DNA of 64,000 nucleotides from Kerstersia similis (lineage in GTDB: Bacteria; Pseudomonadota; Gammaproteobacteria; Burkholderiales; Burkholderiaceae_B). The position numbers and the translations under genes are program-made. The notes beneath the pieces were generated by a model. It saw nothing but the letters and a program-made list of their open reading frames with translations, did not search any database and was not told where the DNA came from. The stretch spans positions 1-64,000 of the forward strand of contig NZ_CBCSIQ010000015.1 of the NCBI RefSeq assembly GCF_965139615.1, given 5' to 3'. Positions 1-6,919 of the stretch are shown here, piece after piece (position 1 is the first letter of the stretch; the number at the start of each line of letters is the position of its first letter).

Positions 1-171
1 CGAGCGCCATGGAAAACCAAGGCTGCCGTGGAGTTGGCAACGTTGGAATGGGTCGCCTGGTACAACCATCAGCGTCTGCTCGGGTCCATCGGGTATATTC
101 CTCCTGCGCAGGCGGAGGAGGTCTACTATCGGACTCAATCTGAATCTGTGCCGATCAACGCGTTACTTTAA
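1..171 (+). CDS. IS3-family transposase OrfB, C-terminal end (5' part outside window)
   Basis: The open frame enters from the left edge and ends at TAA 169-171. It encodes the last 56 residues of an IS3-family DDE transposase (OrfB or OrfAB product). The recognisable tail is WVAWYNHQRLLGSIGYIPPA followed by a YYR motif, which lies just after the catalytic glutamate helix in this family. The catalytic residues themselves are outside the window, so activity cannot be judged. The right end of the element follows directly at 172-204. Confidence 0.85.
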   Translation, partial: RAPWKTKAAVELATLEWVAWYNHQRLLGSIGYIPPAQAEEVYYRTQSESVPINALL

Positions 172-204
172 CCAAACAGCCTCCTCGATTCCCGGGACGA
201 TTCA
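172..204 (+). repeat. Right terminal end of the IS3-family element
   Basis: Read on the minus strand, this stretch begins TGAATCGTCCCGGG and continues with a GAGGAGGCTG tract. This is the usual shape of the terminal inverted repeat of one large IS3 subgroup. The coding sense of istB resumes in frame immediately after base 204, so the junction can be placed to within a base or two. The left end and the target duplication lie outside the window. Confidence 0.65.
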
Positions 205-621
205 CAGGCCTTGGCCTACAGAGCCGTGATGGCAGGCATCAAAACTCGTTTCATGACCGCTGCTGACCTGATGATGCAACTGGCCACGGCCCATAAACAG
301 GAACGTCTCCAACAATATTTCAATCGCGCGATCATCGGACCTAGACTGCTGATTATCGACGAGATCGGCTATTTGCCCTTCGGGCGCGAAGAGGCCACCC
401 TGTTCTTCAACGTGGTGGCACAGCGCTACGAGCGAACCAGCATCATCGTCACCAGCAATTTGTCATTCAGCCAATGGGCTTCATGCTTTGCCGAGGATCA
501 GACGCTTACCGCAGCCTTGCTTGACCGCTTGCTGCACCACGCACACATCGTGCAGATCGCAGGGGAAAGCTACCGGCTCAAGGACAAACGCAAGGCGGGA
601 AATATCAAGGTAAGAAACTAG
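205..621 (+). pseudogene. istB: IS21-family IstB helper ATPase, 5' end removed by the IS3 insertion
   Basis: IstB is the AAA+ ATPase that assists the IstA transposase of IS21-family elements. The frame here begins abruptly at the IS3 end and keeps the middle and C-terminal parts: Walker B (RLLIIDEIGYLP), a sensor-like IIVTSNLSF segment, and the tail ALLDRLLHHA followed by SYRLK. The N-terminal zinc-finger-like part and the Walker A P-loop are missing. The remaining TTG at 211 is therefore an artefact of truncation and the product should be inactive. The terminal repeats of the parent element follow at 638-699. Confidence 0.85.
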
Positions 622-637
622 TTTTTCGGATGCCGGG

Positions 638-699
638 GTGGGTCAGTTTTACTCCGACGATTCCGACAAAAGTGGGTCAGTTTTCAACCGACGTTGACA
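638..699 (+). repeat. IS21-family right end with tandem GTGGGTCAGTTTT repeats
   Basis: GTGGGTCAGTTTT occurs at 638-650 and again at 672-684, 34 bp apart. The stretch closes with CAACCGACGTTGACA at 685-699, the inverted TGTCAACGTCGG-type tip. Multiple internal copies of the terminal sequence are characteristic of IS21 elements. Together with the istB fragment this defines the right boundary of the older, interrupted element. Confidence 0.7.
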
Positions 700-1291
700 C
701 TTCCTCTACGAACCACTGGTAATTCGATACAACGTGCAAGGATAAGTGCATACACTCACCGTTTTTCAGAACAATCCGTCTTGGGTCAGAGCCTCTACAT
801 GAGCAGCCGCCTCCGGCCCGGGCGGGTCGTTGATATAATGCGCTGCATGATCTCCGCACCGCGAGCCGATGCATTAGCGAAGCGACAACAGCCCCGAGGT
901 CATCGGTACCCAGCTTGCCGTGAGCGGTGGATGAACCATCTGGGAGTGTAAGGCTCTAAGCCGGAGAACTCTGGCAGAACGGCACCCATGGAAGCCTCGG
1001 TGTCGCAGGTCGGGATGCATGCTTTTCAATGGAATGGTTCTACAGCCGCCTCGAAACGCGGGTGATTGCAAAGGCTGGCAGCACCACCACGATAATAGGG
1101 TGCGGCCGTTGTCAGACAGGGCTTCCTGGCACACCGCCGTTCGTGGAAACGCTAAACAATGATTGAATAACCATGACATGCGTTTCCAATTCCAGTTGCT
1201 GGGAAATTTCCAGGTGGGTTAACGGCTTTCGTCTGTTACTTGCCTGGTTCACAAGTAGTAAATAGAGCTGCTAATACAGCATTTTGAGGAA
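700..1291. other. Stretch of about 590 bp with no recognised gene
   Basis: Between the IS21 end and the small membrane-protein gene no open frame looks like a real protein on either strand. A TATAAT box lies at 834-839 without a convincing -35. Around 893-990 there are self-complementary tracts, for example CCGAGG pairing with CCTCGG, so a structured RNA is conceivable. It resembles no RNA family that I recognise. Confidence 0.4.
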
Positions 1292-1294
1292 ATG

Positions 1295-1447
1295 ATGGAT
1301 GCTTGGGTCCCTTTAGCCTTAGGTACGATAAAGTTCATTGTGCTGGGCACATGCTGTTTCTTCGCCATCAAGTCTCATCGCGATGGGGCAAGAAAGGAGA
1401 AGGAAGAGGAGAAGGAAAGAGAGAGAAAGATGAAGGGATTGCAGTAG
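1295..1447 (+). CDS. Small single-span membrane protein with charged tail (50 aa)
   Basis: The protein has a short N-terminus, one hydrophobic segment at about residues 5-25 (PLALGTIKFIVLGTCCFFAI), and a tail of some 25 residues made almost only of Lys, Glu and Arg. This suggests an inner-membrane anchor with a cytoplasmic charged or coiled tail. A GAGG Shine-Dalgarno lies a few bases before two consecutive ATGs. The second ATG is used here because its spacing is better; the first would add one Met. Both neighbours are insertion-sequence remnants, so the survival of an intact, RBS-equipped frame is notable. Its function is unknown, and I have only a general impression that similar short membrane proteins exist in Burkholderiales. 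Confidence 0.6.
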   Translation: MDAWVPLALGTIKFIVLGTCCFFAIKSHRDGARKEKEEEKERERKMKGLQ

Positions 1448-1545
1448 GAACCCGTTCCCGGTGTTCTGGCCACAAGGCTTGTGGCTCTCTGATGGGGGGG
1501 AATCCTCCCGAGGGCCTGGCAAGACCAGACCCGTGTGTCTAGATC

Positions 1546-1733
1546 GTGCATGCCGCCTTCAAGCAGCAGACGGTGCAGATGATTCGGGAACGGGGTCTGA
1601 GTATCGGGCAGCTTGGTCGAGGCCAGTCCCTGGTTGAGAGCGCTGTGCACTGCGGGTTGTGGCCTATTTCAATGCTGAACAAGCGGGCCAGGTCTTCCAC
1701 GGTCGTCAAGATGTGACCTGTCGCAGTGACTGA
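1546..1733 (+). pseudogene. IS3-family orfA remnant, frameshifted
   Basis: Frame 1 reads FKQQTVQMIRERGLSIGQL and continues to an ESAV motif. This is the N-terminal helix-turn-helix of an IS3 OrfA (compare the usual EFKAQAVQMV and RRWV patterns). At about 1652 the similarity moves to another frame, which continues RVVAYFNAEQAGQ to TGA 1731-1733, so one base is missing. There is no complete start and no orfB follows. It is a decayed fragment, probably of a different copy from the one at the left edge. Confidence 0.65.
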
Positions 1734-1782
1734 AGCGCCCGAATCGACAGGCTGCGCTAGGACCCACGGGGCCAGCATCAAA

Positions 1783-1844
1783 AAACAAGCCCGTCTGCAC
1801 CTGCCTGAACTATTTCGATCAGGCAGGTGCAGGCGGGCTTGTTT
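1783..1844. terminator. 26-bp stem hairpin downstream of mesD
   Basis: The arms 1783-1808 and 1819-1844 are complementary over 26 bp with a single G-T pair and a 10-nt loop. T-rich sequence follows on the plus side and A-rich sequence precedes the left arm, so it could terminate in both directions. The stem is far longer than a usual intrinsic terminator. Confidence 0.55.
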
Positions 1845-1850
1845 GTGTTT

Positions 1851-1899
1851 GGGCAGCCATGGAGAATCCGATGTTTCATCGTATTCTCCATGGCTGCCC
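1851..1899. terminator. Second long hairpin immediately downstream of mesD
   Basis: The arms 1851-1867 and 1883-1899 (GGGCAGCCATGGAGAAT and its complement) pair perfectly over 17 bp. The stem continues through CGATG/CATCG after one mismatch, leaving a 3-nt TTT loop. It lies 12 bp from the mesD stop codon, so it may terminate or stabilise the mesXD transcript. No T-tract follows on the minus strand. Confidence 0.5.
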
Positions 1900-1911
1900 C
1901 AACTTCGGTTC

Positions 1912-2940
1912 TTAGGTCGTCAGTTCTCGTCGAACGATTTCTGCACCCGCGCTCAAGGCGTGCAGCTTGCCTCGAGCCACCTGGCGAGGCAGAGGGGCCA
2001 TACCGCAGTTGGTCGAAGGATAGAGTTTGTCGGCATCGACAAACTTGAGTGCTTTGCGCAGGGTGTTGGCAACTTCTTCCGGCGTTTCGACATTGTTGGT
2101 TGCGACGTCAATCGCGCCAACCATCACTTTCTTGCCACGGATGAGTTCGATCAGATCCATGGGAACATGGGAGTTCTGGCATTCCAGAGAGATGATGTCA
2201 ATGCCGGATTTTTGCAGTTTCGGAAAGGATTCCTCGTATTGCAGCCATTCGGATCCGAGGGTTTTTTTCCAGTCAGTGTTGGCCTTGATGCCATAGCCAT
2301 AGCAAATGTGCACGGCGGTTTCGCATTTCAGACCTTCAATGGCGCGCTCCAGGGTGGCAACGCCCCAGTCATTCACTTCATCGAAGAAGACGTTGAATGC
2401 CGGTTCATCGAATTGAATGATATCGACGCCAGCCGCTTCCAGTTCGCGGGCTTCCTGGTTGAGAATGATGGCAAATTCCCAGGCCAGTTTTTCACGGCTT
2501 TTGTAGTGGCTGTCATACAGCGTGTCGATCATCGTCATGGGGCCAGGCAGGGCCCATTTGATGGGCTGCTTGGTTTGCTGACGCAGGAATTTTGCGTCTT
2601 CAACGAAGACAGGCTTTTGCCGGGACACCGCACCAACGACCGTCGGTACGCTGGCGTCATAGCGATTGCGAATTCTGACGGTTTCACGCTTCTCGAAATC
2701 AACACCGCTGAGGTGTTCGATGAACGTCGTGACAAAGTGCTGGCGCGTTTGTTCGCCATCGCTGACGATGTCGATGCCTGCTTGCAGCTGTTCTTGTAAC
2801 GAGACGCGCAAGGCATCCTGTTTGCCTTCAATCAGTTCTTCGCCTTGAAGTTTCCAGGGCGACCACAGTGTTTCCGGTTGTGCCAGCCAGGAGGGTTTGG
2901 GCAGGCTGCCGGCAGTGGAAGTGGGGAGCAATTTTTTCAT
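1912..2940 (-). CDS. mesD: Folate-independent methionine synthase core protein MesD
   Basis: This 342-residue protein corresponds to the C-terminal catalytic half of cobalamin-independent methionine synthase (MetE) without the N-terminal folate-binding half. The zinc and homocysteine ligands expected for this fold are present: H211 and C213 in VHICYGYG, E253 in SLECQNSH, and C312 in STNCGMAP. Among the stand-alone MetE-like families, the one paired with a DUF1852 protein is MesD, which methylates homocysteine from an unknown non-folate donor and needs its partner and oxygen. The DUF1852 gene lies 21 bp upstream in the same direction, which supports this assignment. The coding sequence is visibly less GC-rich than most neighbours, suggesting transfer. 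Confidence 0.85.
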   Translation of the reverse strand: MKKLLPTSTAGSLPKPSWLAQPETLWSPWKLQGEELIEGKQDALRVSLQEQLQAGIDIVSDGEQTRQHFVTTFIEHLSGVDFEKRETVRIRNRYDASVPTVVGAVSRQKPVFVEDAKFLRQQTKQPIKWALPGPMTMIDTLYDSHYKSREKLAWEFAIILNQEARELEAAGVDIIQFDEPAFNVFFDEVNDWGVATLERAIEGLKCETAVHICYGYGIKANTDWKKTLGSEWLQYEESFPKLQKSGIDIISLECQNSHVPMDLIELIRGKKVMVGAIDVATNNVETPEEVANTLRKALKFVDADKLYPSTNCGMAPLPRQVARGKLHALSAGAEIVRRELTT

Positions 2941-2961
2941 GAGAGATGATTTTTTCGAGAA

Positions 2962-3948
2962 TCAAAGGGCGTAATTGGCGGCAGACCACTGTTCAAGCGT
3001 GGCATGGTGGGGTTTGATGAAGTGTTCTTCAACAAACTTTCCTTGTTCAATGGCCAGGCGGTTACGTTCTTCTCGATCATAGAAAATTCGAGTGAGCGAA
3101 TAGTCCTGATGCTTCAGGCTGGGCTGATAGGATTTGCCTGCCGCGGCGTTCGCATTATAAATCTCAGGCCGGTAAATCTTCTGGAAGGTGTCCATCGTGC
3201 TGATGGTGCTGATAAGTTCCAGATTGGTGTAGTCATTCAGCAAGTCGCCGGAGAAATAGAACGCCAGCGGAGCGACGCTGCTGGGCGGCATGAAGTAGCG
3301 TACCTTCAGGCCCATCTTGCTGAAATACTCATCAGTCAGGGAGTACTCATCCTGCTTGTATTCAACGCCCAGAACCGGGTGTTGATTTTCAGTCCGGTGG
3401 TAGGTACGGCTGCTGGACACGCTCAAGCAGATGACAGGCGCTTTCTTGAAATGACTCGTGTAAGTGCTCGAGTTGATGAAATGCTTGAACAGCTTGCCAT
3501 GCAGATCCCCAAAATTTTCTGGGGTGCTGAATGCAGGCTTGTTTTTGTTGTGATCCAAGAGCAATACGCTGAAATCATAGTCGCGCACATAGGAGGAGAA
3601 ACTATTTCCTACAATGCCGTCAATGCGTGTATGGGTTTTGGTGTCCAGGATATTGATTTTCAGTATTTCGATCAGGGGCAGGGAATTGCCGGCGCTGATC
3701 GTACCGATGTTCATTCCAATGGAAATGATTTCCAGCTCGACCTGGTAGCGGTCGCTCGTCGGGTTGTCCCAGCTTGCCATGGAATTGAAACGATTGTTGA
3801 TCATCCTCAAGGTGTTGCGCAGGTTTTCCTGGCGGCTGCTTCCCCGTGCCAGATTGGCAAAGTTGGTCGTGAGACGCGTGTTGTCTGCGGGGTGATAGTT
3901 TTCGTCGAAACTAATGCTCTTGAGGGTAAATGTGAAATCGTTATTCAT
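2962..3948 (-). CDS. mesX: DUF1852 protein MesX, partner of MesD
   Basis: This 328-residue protein has no signal peptide or membrane segment and matches the DUF1852 family, found almost only next to the MesD type of methionine synthase. MesX is described as required for MesD function and has been proposed to be an oxygenase that helps supply the methyl group. It is the first gene of a two-gene operon with mesD. The start ATG sits at the edge of an AT-rich leader. Base composition is low in GC compared with the surrounding genes, as in mesD. No catalytic motif can be pointed to with confidence. Confidence 0.85.
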   Translation of the reverse strand: MNNDFTFTLKSISFDENYHPADNTRLTTNFANLARGSSRQENLRNTLRMINNRFNSMASWDNPTSDRYQVELEIISIGMNIGTISAGNSLPLIEILKINILDTKTHTRIDGIVGNSFSSYVRDYDFSVLLLDHNKNKPAFSTPENFGDLHGKLFKHFINSSTYTSHFKKAPVICLSVSSSRTYHRTENQHPVLGVEYKQDEYSLTDEYFSKMGLKVRYFMPPSSVAPLAFYFSGDLLNDYTNLELISTISTMDTFQKIYRPEIYNANAAAGKSYQPSLKHQDYSLTRIFYDREERNRLAIEQGKFVEEHFIKPHHATLEQWSAANYAL

Positions 3949-4130
3949 TGCGGCCGGAAATCCTAAGTCCTGAGATGAAATCTAAATCTATTTATTGTGT
4001 CGCCAGAATGTTTCGTTTTTATTTTCCGGCTTTTCACTTGAAATTGTTTAGATTGTCTATAATTGAAAACCAAGCCGCATTGTATGCCGAGTTATTGCTT
4101 GAGTAAAAGCGAATTAATTTCACCTTAGTA
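3949..4130 (-). promoter_or_regulatory. AT-rich upstream region of mesXD
   Basis: About 180 bp of unusually AT-rich sequence precede mesX and must contain its promoter. An inverted TTTCA-NN-TGAAA element lies near 4031-4042, and several TATA-like hexamers are possible on the minus strand. No single promoter or SAM/methionine riboswitch could be identified. From 4131 to the next gene there is only GC-rich sequence without features. Confidence 0.35.
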
Positions 4131-4272
4131 TTAGTTCTGCTCATAGTGTGCTGGCGGGTCCCGCCTGGCGCGACCAGGCAGGCCAGGCTTCTTCTTCATG
4201 CTGCAGCGAGCGCAGCCAGATGCCGTTTCCATCCATCCATCCGTGTCACTGTAGTGCGACCTTGGCAGGCTG

Positions 4273-5049
4273 CTATTTGAGATTGCGCAGCGCGCGTTGG
4301 CAGATGCGGCGGGTGGCTTCACTGGTGTTGTGTTGTTGCCATTGGGCACAGATATGGCGCACCCAGTCTGCTTGATCTTTGGCGGCGTCGTTCAGCCAGT
4401 TGGCGACGGAGTCCTGCACGTAAGGGCTCGGGTCGCTGCGTAACGGTGTGAGGATGGGGAGCGCCAGTTCGGGGTGCTGTTTGAGCGGCGTGATGTGCGC
4501 ACACCAGACGCCACGCGGTCGTATGGCTTCGCTGGCGAAGCGCCGTTGATTGGCTGAGCTTGAATTCGTCCATTCCGTCAGGTGTTCGATGGCATGGGGC
4601 AGCTGCTTCGCCAAATGCGGGCGGACGGACATCCAGGACCATTCGCGTACGCCGAAATGCGGGTCGTCAGCGAATATGCGGATGGCGGCCAGTCGGCTGG
4701 CGAGATCCGGGTAGGGGTGGAGGCCAACCATAAAGCATGCCCATCCGCGTACCGTGTCAGAGGGATGAGCCTGGCATTGTTCGATGCCGGCTTCTCCCAA
4801 GGCTTTGTACAGGATGGCAGCAATGCCGGACATCCGTTTCAGGATGCCGAGCTGGCTGGCCGTATCGGCAGCTTCCAGGGCGTCCGCTGGCAGCCTTGGA
4901 AAGGCCATGCGCAACAAGACGGATTGATCCAGTGCCAATCCTTCCGCCAAGGTGGCGCTGGCCAGGGTGCCGTGGGAGAGTGCTGCCAAGATGTCGGCAG
5001 GGATGTCTGCCGTGCGAGTGGCGCCTTTGCGCTGCGTGGTGGTGTTCAT
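4273..5049 (-). CDS. DNA alkylation repair protein, HEAT-like (AlkC/AlkD family)
   Basis: A soluble 258-residue helical-repeat protein of the AlkC/AlkD superfamily, whose members are DNA glycosylases that remove positively charged alkylated bases such as 3-methyladenine. Recognisable family segments are FGVREWSWMSVRPHL (about 132-146) and RRFASEAIRPRGVWCAHI (about 168-185). The latter is the conserved stretch typical of AlkC-like proteins. Its start overlaps the stop of the upstream MarR gene by 4 bp (ATGA), so the two are translationally coupled. This suggests repair controlled by the MarR regulator. The exact substrate range cannot be read from the sequence. Confidence 0.8.
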   Translation of the reverse strand: MNTTTQRKGATRTADIPADILAALSHGTLASATLAEGLALDQSVLLRMAFPRLPADALEAADTASQLGILKRMSGIAAILYKALGEAGIEQCQAHPSDTVRGWACFMVGLHPYPDLASRLAAIRIFADDPHFGVREWSWMSVRPHLAKQLPHAIEHLTEWTNSSSANQRRFASEAIRPRGVWCAHITPLKQHPELALPILTPLRSDPSPYVQDSVANWLNDAAKDQADWVRHICAQWQQHNTSEATRRICQRALRNLK

Positions 5050-5552
5050 GATGTGGCTTCCTGCATGGCCGAGTTCAAGTTTCCTGCAACTTTGTTCAGG
5101 AGCGCGGAGAGTTGCGCGCGTTCACCGGGTGTCAGGGGGCCAAAGAGTCCCGCTATCCAGGCACTATGCTGACGGAAAACCGTTTTGGCAGTCTGTTTGC
5201 CTGCTGCGGTGAGATGGATGCGCAAGGCACGGCGATCTGTCGGGTCTGCTTGCCGTTCGATCAGGGATGCGCGTTCCAGGCCATCCAGTAAGCCGGTCAC
5301 TGTGGCGCGGGTGATGCCTGCCTGTTCAGCCAGTGCATTGGGTGCCAACCCTCCGGGGGCTGCGTCCAGCAGAAACAGCAGCACAAACCGTCCTTCGGAT
5401 AAGCCATGTGGGGCAAGCAAGGCAGCACAGGCTTTGTCGATGGCATTGGTGAGAGATAGTGTTTGGAAACATAGCCGGATACCTGCGACATCTGGCAACT
5501 GACGGCGAGTGGCTTCGTTCAAGAGTGCCTGATATTTTTCTTCCAGATCCAT
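5046..5552 (-). CDS. MarR-family transcriptional regulator
   Basis: A 168-residue winged-helix regulator. The DNA-binding helix reads NALAEQAGITRATVTGLLDG (about 78-97) and is followed by the wing DPTDRRALRIHLT. N-terminal and C-terminal helices for dimerisation are present. A cysteine at residue 28 (RLCFQ) is in the region where redox-sensing MarR proteins carry their reactive Cys, but the rest of the OhrR signature is absent. It is first in a two-gene operon with the alkylation-repair gene. An inverted repeat just upstream (5563-5590) is a likely autoregulatory operator. The ligand is unknown. Confidence 0.9.
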   Translation of the reverse strand: MDLEEKYQALLNEATRRQLPDVAGIRLCFQTLSLTNAIDKACAALLAPHGLSEGRFVLLFLLDAAPGGLAPNALAEQAGITRATVTGLLDGLERASLIERQADPTDRRALRIHLTAAGKQTAKTVFRQHSAWIAGLFGPLTPGERAQLSALLNKVAGNLNSAMQEATS

Positions 5553-5562
5553 TTATTTGCTG

Positions 5563-5590
5563 CCATATAGTATGGTGGCTAATTATATGG
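5563..5590 (-). promoter_or_regulatory. Candidate MarR operator upstream of the marR-alk operon
   Basis: CCATAT at 5563-5568 and ATATGG at 5585-5590 form an inverted repeat with a 16-bp AT-rich centre, 10 bp before the MarR start codon. The position over the expected promoter and the symmetry fit autoregulation. This is inference from sequence only. Confidence 0.45.
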
Positions 5591-5650
5591 GATGGCGCGC
5601 ATCATGTGTAGCGGATGGGGGGCTGTCTGCTTGCAAGACACTGCCGGAGG

Positions 5651-6205
5651 CTATGCGGGGCGGCGGCTGGCTGTCGAATCAAGCATATCCAGCACGTATT
5701 CGGCGCGTTCCAGGACGCTGAACTTGGGCAGCACATGGACGGTGTAGCCCAAGGCGGGGTAGCTCAGCAGCAGTCTTTGATATTCCTCTTGTGCCGCCTG
5801 GAGGTCATGGCGGCGTTCAGGATCCTGTACGTAGATTTCCGGCCATGGCGGCGTCAGGAATACATGGGGATAGTAGCGATAGTTCTCGGTTACGCGCTGC
5901 AGCGCCTCGGGATCGGCTGGGAAATGCAGGGCCGTGGCAGCGTCGATCAGGCTGCGGTCAAAGAATACCCAGTGGCCGGTATGGCGGAGGGCATGGGTAT
6001 AGTCCTCTTGCGCCAAGGTGATGGTACGGCGCAGAAAGGCTGGCATATCCTGCCAGGGCAAAGCATGGCCACCTCGGCGGATTTCTTCTTGAACGATACG
6101 CCTGCCGGGCTCGGGAATTACCGTGTGGCCACGTCGTGACAGTTCATCCAGCAGGACGGATTTCCCGCCGCCGGAGCAGCCGGAAAGAATGACGAATGGA
6201 ATCAT
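5651..6205 (-). CDS. P-loop ATPase/kinase-like protein (AAA_28 type)
   Basis: A 184-residue cytoplasmic protein with an N-terminal P-loop (GCSGGGKS, residues 9-16) followed by a helix and VIPEPGRRIVQEE. A likely Walker B-like FFDRSLIDAA comes at about 101-110. The layout matches the small AAA_28 predicted ATPases, which resemble nucleotide or metabolite kinases. No partner gene is adjacent: it stands alone between the MarR operon and the divergent ohr gene. The substrate is unknown. Confidence 0.75.
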   Translation of the reverse strand: MIPFVILSGCSGGGKSVLLDELSRRGHTVIPEPGRRIVQEEIRRGGHALPWQDMPAFLRRTITLAQEDYTHALRHTGHWVFFDRSLIDAATALHFPADPEALQRVTENYRYYPHVFLTPPWPEIYVQDPERRHDLQAAQEEYQRLLLSYPALGYTVHVLPKFSVLERAEYVLDMLDSTASRRPA

Positions 6206-6375
6206 GGGGAGTGTTGTCTGGATAACCTTAGGGTGAATGGGGGATAGTGATCCGATGCTTGATGTTTCGGAAATTAGGATGCATGCTGGGGCGTTTCCCG
6301 GCGCGTCACACCCGTGGCGTTCGGGTTGTTTGCGGTATGTCAGACCGCTATTCCATCCAGGAAAAGGAGACGGAT

Positions 6376-6804
6376 ATGAGCAAGACTACGCTATACACCA
6401 CGGCAGCGACTTCGACAGGAGATGGCCGTAACGGCCATGTTCGCAGTGAGGACGGGTTGCTGAATCTGGATCTTGCATTTCCCAAGGAGTTGGGCGGAGC
6501 GGGCGGAAAGACCAACCCCGAGCAGCTGTTTGGCGCCGGTTACGCCGCCTGCTTTCATTCCGCGCTGAATCTGGTGGCTTCCAAGGCAAAGGCGCCGGTG
6601 GGCAGTTCCACGGTGACAGCCCGCGTCAGCCTGCACCCGACGGATACCGGCGGTTTTCAACTGAGCGTCGTGTTGCAGGTGGAAGTTGCCGGGGTCGATC
6701 AGGCGACTGCCCAGGCGCTGGTGGAAAAGGCGCACCAGATTTGCCCTTACTCCAATGCTGTGCGTGGCAATATCGACGTCAGCCTGGACGTCAAGGCTGC
6801 CTGA
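6376..6804 (+). CDS. ohr: Organic hydroperoxide resistance protein Ohr
   Basis: A 142-residue thiol peroxidase of the Ohr/OsmC fold that reduces organic and fatty-acid hydroperoxides in the cytoplasm. The two redox cysteines are visible: C59 in AACFHSAL (peroxidatic) and C123 in QICPYSNAVRGN (resolving). The family N-terminal segment YTTAATSTGDGRNG is present. The ATG at 6376 is chosen because a strong AGGAG precedes it by 7 bases and the protein then has the normal family length; the longer in-frame extension has no coding character. No OhrR gene is adjacent. A hairpin terminator follows at 6859. Confidence 0.95.
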   Translation: MSKTTLYTTAATSTGDGRNGHVRSEDGLLNLDLAFPKELGGAGGKTNPEQLFGAGYAACFHSALNLVASKAKAPVGSSTVTARVSLHPTDTGGFQLSVVLQVEVAGVDQATAQALVEKAHQICPYSNAVRGNIDVSLDVKAA

Positions 6805-6858
6805 CGTTTGAGGGGATGTGAGTTGTTTTACAGGGCATGAGTTCGCCCCGTAGTTGAT

Positions 6859-6898
6859 GCAATTGACTGCCGGTTTTTGTTGAACGGCAGTCAATTGC
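6859..6898. terminator. Bidirectional hairpin between ohr and the old yellow enzyme gene
   Basis: Perfect 14-bp arms (GCAATTGACTGCCG and its complement) flank a 12-nt loop between two convergent genes. The T-rich loop and the location support a shared terminator, although there is no clear T-tract after the right arm. Confidence 0.6.
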
Positions 6899-6919
6899 TG
6901 GCAGTTGATTGCTCGGTGA

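Noticed and set aside
3949..4130. SAM or other methionine riboswitch ahead of mesX
   Set aside because: The leader is too AT-rich and none of the conserved riboswitch cores was recognised.
5046..5552. MarR gene as OhrR regulating ohr
   Set aside because: It is not adjacent to ohr, lacks the YPQYLV-type core of OhrR, and is coupled to the alkylation-repair gene.
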